From the NCBI RefSeq assembly GCF_036898095.1, contig NC_090736.1, positions 11,142,976 through 11,206,975 on the forward strand: 64,000 nt of DNA, given 5' to 3'. Positions 58,083 to 64,000 of this stretch are shown here, piece after piece (positions within the stretch are counted from its first letter, which is position 1; each line of letters opens with the position of its first letter). Origin of the DNA: Palaemon carinicauda (Eukaryota > Arthropoda > Malacostraca > Decapoda > Palaemonidae). The notes under the pieces are model-generated. The model ran no database searches. It had not been told where the DNA came from and worked only from the letters and a program-made list of their open reading frames with translations. A program made the position numbers and the translations under genes.

Positions 58083-60974
58083 TCATTCACCTACTATCGC
58101 ATTAGCAGCTATAAAAGGACCCAACGTAAAAAGGTCCTCATAGCGAGTCTGAACATTCTTCAAATAATGGGATGCAAAAACAGACTTACTTCTCCAAAAT
58201 GTTGTATCCATCAGACTTTGCAGAGAACGGTTCTGTTTAAAGGCCACTGAAGTCGCTACCGCTCTGACTTCATGAGTCTTGACTTTGAGGAGCCTCTGAT
58301 CCGACTCATCACACTGAGCATGAGCTTCTCGAATCAACAATCTAACGAAAAAAGACAAGGCATTCTTGGACATGGGCATCGAGGGTTTCCGAACTGCACA
58401 CCACAGAGCGTCTGAGTTACCTCTCAGATTCTTAGTTCTGTCCACATAACAACGTAGAGCTCTATCTGGACAGAGAACCCTTTCCAATTCATCGCCAGCC
58501 AAATCCGAAAGGTTAGAAATCTCGAAGGATTTGGGCCATGGTCGAGAAGGGTTTTCGTTTTTGGCCAGAAACCCCAGTTGCAAAGAACAAATGGCTTTCC
58601 CATTCCGAAAACCAATGTTCTTGCTTAAAGCGTGAACTTCACTAACTCTTTTCGCAGTGGCGAGGGTAACTAGAAAAAGGGTTTTCAAGGTTAAGTCCTT
58701 AAATGAAGCCGAGTATAAAGGCTCAAATCTGTCACTCATGAGAAATTTAAGGACAACATCCAAATTCCAGGCGATGGGAGCCGTTTGAATCATCTTGGTC
58801 GTATCAAAAGACCTAAGTAAATCTCGTAGATCCTTATTATCAGAAAGGTCTAGGTTCCTGTGTCGAAAAACCGTCGCCAACATACTCCTGTAACCTTTAA
58901 TAGTTGATGACGAGAAGTTATGCTTAGTTTTAAGGTCCAAGAAAAAATCTGCTATTTGGGAAAGCGATGTACTGGAAGAGGAAATCGCGTTAGTTCTACA
59001 CCATTCCCTGAACAACTCCCACTTGGACTGATACACCTTGATGGTTGAAGACCTTCTTGCCCTTGCAATTGCCTTGGCTGCCTTCTTCGAAAATCCTCTA
59101 GCTCTAGCGAGTTTTTCGATAGTCTGAAGGCAGTCAGACGTAGAGCTCGGAGGTTTTGATGATTTCGGGCCAAGTGAGGTTGTCTGAGAAGATCGGGTCT
59201 CATGGGAAGGCTTCTCGGGACATCCACCATCCATTCCAGTACCTCTGGAAACCAGCTCCTTGACGGCCAGAACGGAGCTATCAGTGTCATTCTGGTCTCC
59301 TCGTGTGAAACGAACTTCTGAATCACTTTGTAAAGGATCTTGAACGGAGGAAAGGCATAAACCTCCATGTGTGACCAGTTCATCAGAAAAGCGTCTATGT
59401 GAAAAGCTTCGGGATCTGGAACCGGAGAGCAATAACACTCTAGTCGTTTGGTCTTCGCGGTGGCAAAGAGATCCACGAGAGGTCGACCCCATAACCGCCA
59501 CAGACTCTTGCAGATGTCCGGGTGCAGAATCCATTCCGTGGAGAGAACCTGACCTTTCCTGCTGAGTCTGTCTGCGCTCACATTGTTGACTCCCTGGATG
59601 AACCGCGTCAAAAGAGTCACCTTCCTTTCCTCCGCCCAGATGAGGAGTAGTCTTGCAATCTCGAACAGAGGCCAAGAGTGGGTCCCGCCTTGTTTCGCAA
59701 TATAGGCCAGAGCTGTCGTGCTGTCCGAATTGACTTGGACTACCTTGCCCCTGATCTGCTTTTCGAAGCCGATGAGAGCCAGATGAATAGCTAAAAGCTC
59801 TTTTTGATTGATGTGGAGAGAGGTTTGCTCTACCGTCCAAGTCCCCGAAAGTTCCTGCTTCTCTAGAGTGGCTCCCCACCCCGAGTTGGAGGCGTCGCAA
59901 CACAACACGAGGTTTGGGTTCCTCTGAAGTAAAGACAAGCCTTCTTTCAGTCTGGGCTCGTTGTTCCACCATTGAAGATGAGACTTGATGGAAGTCGAGA
60001 TGGGAATGCAATCCCTGTCGAGGCTGTCCCCTTTCTTCCAATGGCGGTTGAGATGAAACTGAAGAGGACGCAAGAACAACTTCCCCAGGGTCACGAACTT
60101 CTCTAACGACGAGAGAGTCCCCAGAAGGCTCATCCAATCTCTGACGGAGCAAAGATCTCTCTTCAGGAACGTTTGTACTTTTAGGAGGGCTGCTTAGATT
60201 CTCACCGACGACGGAAAAGCCCGAAAACTCCGACTGTGAATCTCCATCCCCAAATAAAGAATCTCCTGGGATGGAATGAGTTGTGATTTTTTCGAGCTCA
60301 CCAGGAGACCCAGTTCTCTGGAGAGATCCAAAGTCATCTTGAGGTCCTTCAAACAACAATCGGCTGAGGAGGCTCTTATCAGCCAATCGTCCAGATACAG
60401 AGAGGCCCTGATTCCCCTCGAATGCAGCATGCTCGCCACGTTCAGCATGATCTTGGTGAACAATAGAGGAGCCGTGCAAAGTCCGAAACAAAGAGCCCTG
60501 AACTGGAAGACCTTGTTTCCGTCCATGAACCTCAGATAACGTCTGCAGCTGGGATGAATCGGAAGGTGGAAATAGGCATCCTGAAGATCTAAAGAGACCA
60601 TCCAATCGTCCTTCCTCACAGCTGCCAGAACTGTTTTCTGAGTCTCCATGGTGAACGTCGAGTTTTTGACGTAACCATTGAGCACACTTACGTCCAGAAC
60701 CGGTCTCCACCCCCCGGAACTCTTGGGTACTAGAAAAAGGCGGTTGTAAAACCCCGGAGACGTAACATCTTGCACTTCCTCTATTGCTCGTTTCTCTAAT
60801 AAAAGAGACATCTGTAGAAGCATGGCTTGTTTCTTGGGACCCTCTCTGTATTTGGGCGAAAGATCCACTGGATCTGTGACTAAAGGAGGATTGGTCAGGA
60901 AGGGGATCTTGTAGCCTTCCTTTAACACCTGGACGGACCAGGGGTCCGCTCCATTCCTCTCCCAAGCCTCCCAA
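58083..60974 (-). CDS. DIRS-E recombinase ORF with long overprinted N-terminus
   Basis: 963 open codons; the upstream limit of the frame is the gag stop at 61020-61022, and no good ATG marks a start. Roughly the first 600 codons are Ser/Arg/Gln-rich and overlie RT, RNase H and the MT-like domain in the -1 frame. The recombinase begins near 59060 (STIKVYQSKWELFREWC, then TIKGYRSMLATVFRHRNLDL). Catalytic set intact: TAKRVSEVHAL (Arg), THEVRAVATS (His-x-x-Arg), FWRSKSVFASHYLKNV (Trp, Tyr). It is in the same frame as gag, separated by one TGA followed by CTG. Confidence 0.9.
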   Translation of the reverse strand: MGGLGEEWSGPLVRPGVKGRLQDPLPDQSSFSHRSSGSFAQIQRGSQETSHASTDVSFIRETSNRGSARCYVSGVLQPPFSSTQEFRGVETGSGRKCAQWLRQKLDVHHGDSENSSGSCEEGRLDGLFRSSGCLFPPSDSSQLQTLSEVHGRKQGLPVQGSLFRTLHGSSIVHQDHAERGEHAAFEGNQGLSVSGRLADKSLLSRLLFEGPQDDFGSLQRTGSPGELEKITTHSIPGDSLFGDGDSQSEFSGFSVVGENLSSPPKSTNVPEERSLLRQRLDEPSGDSLVVREVRDPGEVVLASSSVSSQPPLEERGQPRQGLHSHLDFHQVSSSMVEQRAQTERRLVFTSEEPKPRVVLRRLQLGVGSHSREAGTFGDLDGRANLSPHQSKRAFSYSSGSHRLRKADQGQGSPSQFGQHDSSGLYCETRRDPLLASVRDCKTTPHLGGGKEGDSFDAVHPGSQQCERRQTQQERSGSLHGMDSAPGHLQESVAVMGSTSRGSLCHREDQTTRVLLLSGSRSRSFSHRRFSDELVTHGGLCLSSVQDPLQSDSEVRFTRGDQNDTDSSVLAVKELVSRGTGMDGGCPEKPSHETRSSQTTSLGPKSSKPPSSTSDCLQTIEKLARARGFSKKAAKAIARARRSSTIKVYQSKWELFREWCRTNAISSSSTSLSQIADFFLDLKTKHNFSSSTIKGYRSMLATVFRHRNLDLSDNKDLRDLLRSFDTTKMIQTAPIAWNLDVVLKFLMSDRFEPLYSASFKDLTLKTLFLVTLATAKRVSEVHALSKNIGFRNGKAICSLQLGFLAKNENPSRPWPKSFEISNLSDLAGDELERVLCPDRALRCYVDRTKNLRGNSDALWCAVRKPSMPMSKNALSFFVRLLIREAHAQCDESDQRLLKVKTHEVRAVATSVAFKQNRSLQSLMDTTFWRSKSVFASHYLKNVQTRYEDLFTLGPFIAANAIVGE

Positions 60975-61108
60975 AAGTGAGTCAACCTGGCCCCCACTGC
61001 TGTCTGAAGGAGAGGGCAGTCAGACTTTACCTCGGCCGGACTTGCCCCCTCTGCCTCTAGGTTTCCTTCCTTCTGGTTTAAAGGAGCCTCTCCCAGAGGG
61101 CTTCCCAC
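58952..61108 (-). pseudogene. DIRS-E RT, RNase H and DAM-like domain with one stop
   Basis: The RT ORF (61108-60194) has FLVPKSSGGWRPVLD, MVSLDLQDAYFHLPIHPS (motif A), CFGLCTAPLLFTKI (motif B), SLYLDDWLIRAS (motif C). One in-frame TAA at 60194-60196 stands where DIRS-C has Gln (likely CAA to TAA). The frame then continues 60133-58952: LCCDASNSGWGATLE, INQKELLAIHLAL, VVQVNSDSTTALAYIAKQGG, SADRLSRKGQ (RNase H D-E-D-D) and the MT-like DLFATAKTKRL, MNWSHMEVYAFPPFKI, PFWPSRSWFPEVL. It overlaps the gag end by about 90 bases in the +1 frame; no ATG near its start. Confidence 0.88.
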
Positions 61109-63830
61109 GAAAGGACTGAGGACGAAACCCAGAAGAAGATTCCTTAGGTTTTCGAGAGGAGAAAGACGGAGGCAAAACTTTCCTAGTCGAATGAGTAACT
61201 AAGTCATGTGTGGCCTTCTGAGTGAGAGCAGTAGCCACCTCGCCCACTAAATCCTGAGGAAATAAAGAATTAGACAAAGGTGCGAAAAGAAGGCCTGTCT
61301 TCTGATAGGGAGACACTCCTGCGGAGAGGAAGGAGCACATCGTGGCCCTTTTCTTGAGAATTCCAGCTGTAAACAAGGCAGCAAGTTCGTTGGAGCCATC
61401 TCTCACACCTTTGTCCAAGCAGGACATCAAATGAACCAAACCACTAGTGTCCGTTTCCGTCATATCCGAGACCCTCTTACTCAAAGCCCCCAAAGCCCAG
61501 TCCAAAAAATTAAAAACTTCGAAGGCCCTGAAAAGACCTTTAAGCAAATGGTCGAACTCTGGAATGGACCACCAAATCTTCGTCTTCCTTAAGGCAAGAC
61601 GACGAGAAGCATCTACCAAACTTGAAAAATCCCCTTGGGCAGACGAAAGAAAACTCAAGCCCAACACTTCACCAGTCTCATACCACACACTAGATTTAGA
61701 GGCTAACCTAGCGGGAGGAAAGGCAAAGGCCGTCTTGCCAAAAGCTTTCTTGGAGTCCAACCAAGAACCCATTAACTTCAAGGCCCGCTTAGAAGATCGA
61801 GAAAGAACCATCTTGGTGTAAACTGGAACCTTAGTAGCTTTACCTAAGATGAATTCAGAAGGCGGAGAACGAGGGGCCACAGGGGTAAAAGAATCCGGGA
61901 AAATTCCAGTCAAAATAAGCATAAACTTGCGAAGGTCCACAGCATGCTGATAATGCTTCTCCTCCTCATTCTCAGAGACTTCCTCAATAGGATTATCCTC
62001 ATCCGACTTTTCCTCTGGTTCGTCTTCTGGCAGTGCAGCAACAGCTGCAGCCTGAACCGAAGGAACAACGTCTGGATGGGACTGCCTGTCAAGGCCAACA
62101 TCTGAGTCAATTTGGTGGGGAGAAGTAGAAGTAGATTGATGCGAAACACGGACATGTAGACGATCATCCTCAACCAACAACTGCTTAGACCGCTTAGAAT
62201 TCAACTGTTGTTGAACAGAAGAACGCTTGAAATCAGAAGGTAACTGTTGAAGATCGCCGCGAGGTCGCGTAAAGTCCGAGGACTGTTGCTGCGAGCGATC
62301 AAAGGAGTCAGGATGTCGCCGCTGTAAACCAATGTTTTGACGCGCCGCGTCCAAAAGTTGTTGCCGCGGGCGATCCACTACTTCAAATTGTTGCCGCGTC
62401 TCGTCCACTTGTCGACGCCGACGCTCTTCCCCGCGACCAGAAAACGCAAACTGGTCAACCAAAACTCTCTGACGCGACTCATCAAAATCAACCTGGCGTT
62501 GAACACTGTGAATGGGAGACCGTCTAAGTGATAACTCGTCAAGGCCATATACCATCGAACGTTTGTGCGATAACTGGTCTGACATCGAACGCCCAGACAC
62601 AACGCCAACACTTGGTTGATAAGAATCCATCAACGAAGAGAGTTGTTCCTTCATAGACAAAAGCGCAGTCCATTTCGGATCAACAGAACTCCTAGAAGGA
62701 AGATTCGCACTAATGTCACCACGCATTTCAGGGGAAGAAAGCCAATCCGATGGAAGAGGAGGTGCATGAATAGTTACAAGGTCCGAATCGGAAGGAATCA
62801 TATCCGCACGAACACGGTGATCTGAACGTTTGGCCGGAGTGCAAGCGCTGGGAGAACGGAAACGTTCCGGTGAACCCCACGAACTACATCCTGGCCGCAC
62901 AGGCGATTCCCGACGCTGTGTGTTTTGACGCGCCGCGTCCAAATCAACATGGGAGCGTTTAAGCGGTCTCGACGCTCGCCGCCAGATCTCACTCCCCGAC
63001 CCTTCATCGGAAGACGGGGATAACGTATGAACCTCACCTTTCCTACGATGAGGGTGAACGACCTGAGCTACGGCAACAGGAACGTTCGAGGGGACGTCTG
63101 CACGATTGATGATGCTTCTCGTTCCCTTAAGCCGTTCGACATTACTTCTCCCATGGGTTCGAGAGTTCGAAAGAGGTCTAAGGCTAGGTGAACGACAAGA
63201 TCGTGCCGACGCACCCTCCGCAACACTAAACACATTATCAACACTTGTCACAACACCGAGAGAGTCACGATTCTTCGGTACCACATCAGACACTCGAGTC
63301 GACGCACCTTCCGCAACACTAACCACATTATCAACACTTGTCACAACACCGAGAGAGTCACGATTCTTCGGTACCACATCAGACACTGAAACACTTTCCA
63401 CAGTTCCGATAGGATCACGGTTTTTCAATACCTTTAACTCTGAAAAGATAGTATTTCTATCGGCTGCTAAGGACTCAACTTTCTCACCAAGAGACAAAAT
63501 AGCAGTAAACATGTCCTTCATAGTAGGTTCCTGATCTACCACCACAGGGGAAGGAACAGGATAAGGAACAGGTAAATTAGGTAAGGTTCTATCCACAGAT
63601 CGGGAAGAACTACGCCTAAGTCTATCTCTCTCTAATCTCCTAACATAACGATCGTAAGTACCAAAATCATCATTAGTTAAGGAAAGACACTCATTACACC
63701 TATCATCTAATGAACAAAATTTACCCCTACATTTTACACAAATAGAATGAGGATCAATAGATCCATTAGGAAGTCGTGTACGACAACCCTCACTAACACA
63801 CCTACGCTGAGCAGGGGAGGAGTCGGCCAT
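61020..63830 (-). CDS. DIRS-E gag-like protein
   Basis: I start it at ATG 63830 (MADSSPAQRRCVSEGC); the frame is open further, to 63899. The N-terminus has Cys motifs (CVSEGC, ICVKCRGKFC, CNEC), probably zinc-binding, followed by a basic patch. Residues around 145-215 include two 31-aa tandem repeats (VVPKNRDSLGVVTSVDN). A Gln/Arg-rich middle and an acidic stretch (EDEPEEKSDEDN) precede a helical core (FNFLDWALGALSKRVSDM, LLFAPLSNSLFPQDLVGEV). The tail is RG-rich (GKPSGRGSFKPEGRKPRGRG). Ends in TGA at 61020-61022, with the frame open beyond it. Confidence 0.88.
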   Translation of the reverse strand: MADSSPAQRRCVSEGCRTRLPNGSIDPHSICVKCRGKFCSLDDRCNECLSLTNDDFGTYDRYVRRLERDRLRRSSSRSVDRTLPNLPVPYPVPSPVVVDQEPTMKDMFTAILSLGEKVESLAADRNTIFSELKVLKNRDPIGTVESVSVSDVVPKNRDSLGVVTSVDNVVSVAEGASTRVSDVVPKNRDSLGVVTSVDNVFSVAEGASARSCRSPSLRPLSNSRTHGRSNVERLKGTRSIINRADVPSNVPVAVAQVVHPHRRKGEVHTLSPSSDEGSGSEIWRRASRPLKRSHVDLDAARQNTQRRESPVRPGCSSWGSPERFRSPSACTPAKRSDHRVRADMIPSDSDLVTIHAPPLPSDWLSSPEMRGDISANLPSRSSVDPKWTALLSMKEQLSSLMDSYQPSVGVVSGRSMSDQLSHKRSMVYGLDELSLRRSPIHSVQRQVDFDESRQRVLVDQFAFSGRGEERRRRQVDETRQQFEVVDRPRQQLLDAARQNIGLQRRHPDSFDRSQQQSSDFTRPRGDLQQLPSDFKRSSVQQQLNSKRSKQLLVEDDRLHVRVSHQSTSTSPHQIDSDVGLDRQSHPDVVPSVQAAAVAALPEDEPEEKSDEDNPIEEVSENEEEKHYQHAVDLRKFMLILTGIFPDSFTPVAPRSPPSEFILGKATKVPVYTKMVLSRSSKRALKLMGSWLDSKKAFGKTAFAFPPARLASKSSVWYETGEVLGLSFLSSAQGDFSSLVDASRRLALRKTKIWWSIPEFDHLLKGLFRAFEVFNFLDWALGALSKRVSDMTETDTSGLVHLMSCLDKGVRDGSNELAALFTAGILKKRATMCSFLSAGVSPYQKTGLLFAPLSNSLFPQDLVGEVATALTQKATHDLVTHSTRKVLPPSFSSRKPKESSSGFRPQSFRGKPSGRGSFKPEGRKPRGRGGKSGRGKV
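63208..63392 (-). repeat. 93-bp tandem duplication in DIRS-E gag
   Basis: Two nearly identical 93-base units (each starting CGACGCAC at 63208 and 63301), in frame, giving two 31-residue repeats. Differences are few, so the duplication is recent. Confidence 0.85.
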
Positions 63831-64000
63831 TTTAAAGTTAACGTGAGAGACCGACAAGCAAAAAGTAAGGGAAAAAACAATAAAGAAAATCTCAAACAAA
63901 AAGATTTCAAGATAAGAACCAAGGAAAATTAATCAACGATAGCTTAAACTCAAAAAAGAACGTTGTACATCACCAAACAACTTCCCAAGAGAGTAAAAAC
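63831..64000 (-). other. Start of DIRS-E leader at window edge
   Basis: T-rich on the minus strand. No clear acceptor before the gag ATG, unlike the other elements. The frame upstream of the ATG is open to 63899 but reads as a hydrophobic stretch without resemblance to relatives. Confidence 0.4.

Larger units (their letters stand above)
57379..64000 (-). mobile_element. DIRS-E retrotransposon, minus strand, clade 2, nearly intact
   Basis: 3' ITR from about 57386, ICR 57598-57698, 3' UTR to 58082, recombinase 58083-60974, RT-RNase H-MT 58952-61108 and gag 61020-63830. The 5' leader continues past the window edge, so the 5' ITR is not seen. The only clear coding lesion is one TAA in RT-RNase H. 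Best candidate for a recently active copy here. Confidence 0.88.

Overview
This is a eukaryotic window dominated by transposable elements. The features that indicate this are conserved splice signals, long introns, (TA)n arrays of several hundred bases, non-LTR retrotransposon fragments and, above all, stacked DIRS-type (tyrosine-recombinase) retrotransposons. Two small host exons are visible, and nothing bacterial is present. The repeat repertoire suggests a decapod crustacean, plausibly a caridean or palaemonid prawn. That assignment rests on remembered repeat families, not on a search.

Layout, left to right. 1-4.13 kb: a decayed DIRS gag (A1, + strand) between inverted leader arms. 4.14-9.35 kb: DIRS-A2 (+), internally deleted but with both inverted terminal repeats (ITRs) and a duplicated internal complementary region (ICR). 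9.35-9.64 kb: (TA)n. 9.64-19.37 kb: DIRS-B (-) with gag, RT, RNase H, recombinase, ITRs and ICR, and a TA-flanked MITE in its leader. 19.37-19.91 kb: (TA)n. 19.91-26.41 kb: DIRS-C (-), which has lost its RT core. 26.41-26.75 kb: (TA)n. 26.76-27.01 kb: a solo ITR. 27.1-32.6 kb: LINE pieces and a minisatellite. 33.2 and 40.4 kb: two phase-matched exons (- strand) of a VIT-domain, VWA5A-like gene, with an intron between them full of DIRS relics and a second MITE. 41.1-41.87 kb: RNase H and LINE relics. 41.87-50.3 kb: DIRS-F (-). 50.3-52.0 kb: truncated DIRS-G (-). 52.03-52.36 kb: a broken MITE. 52.56-57.38 kb: DIRS-D (-), with an intact 1131-codon gag-RT-RNase H ORF. 57.38 kb to the end: DIRS-E (-), nearly intact, with its 5' end outside the window.

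The DIRS elements fall into two coding types. In clade 1 (A, B, D), gag and RT-RNase H share one frame. In clade 2 (C, E, F), gag lies in the same frame as the recombinase ORF, separated from it in E and F by one stop codon, and RT-RNase H lies in the +1 frame. In both clades the recombinase frame is -1 relative to RT, and it stays open across most of RT-RNase H. In DIRS-A2, B, C, E and F the ICR next to the 3' ITR combines the complements of the two ends, which differ at their tips, as the circular-intermediate model for DIRS elements predicts. All functional assignments come from reading motifs; no database search was run.
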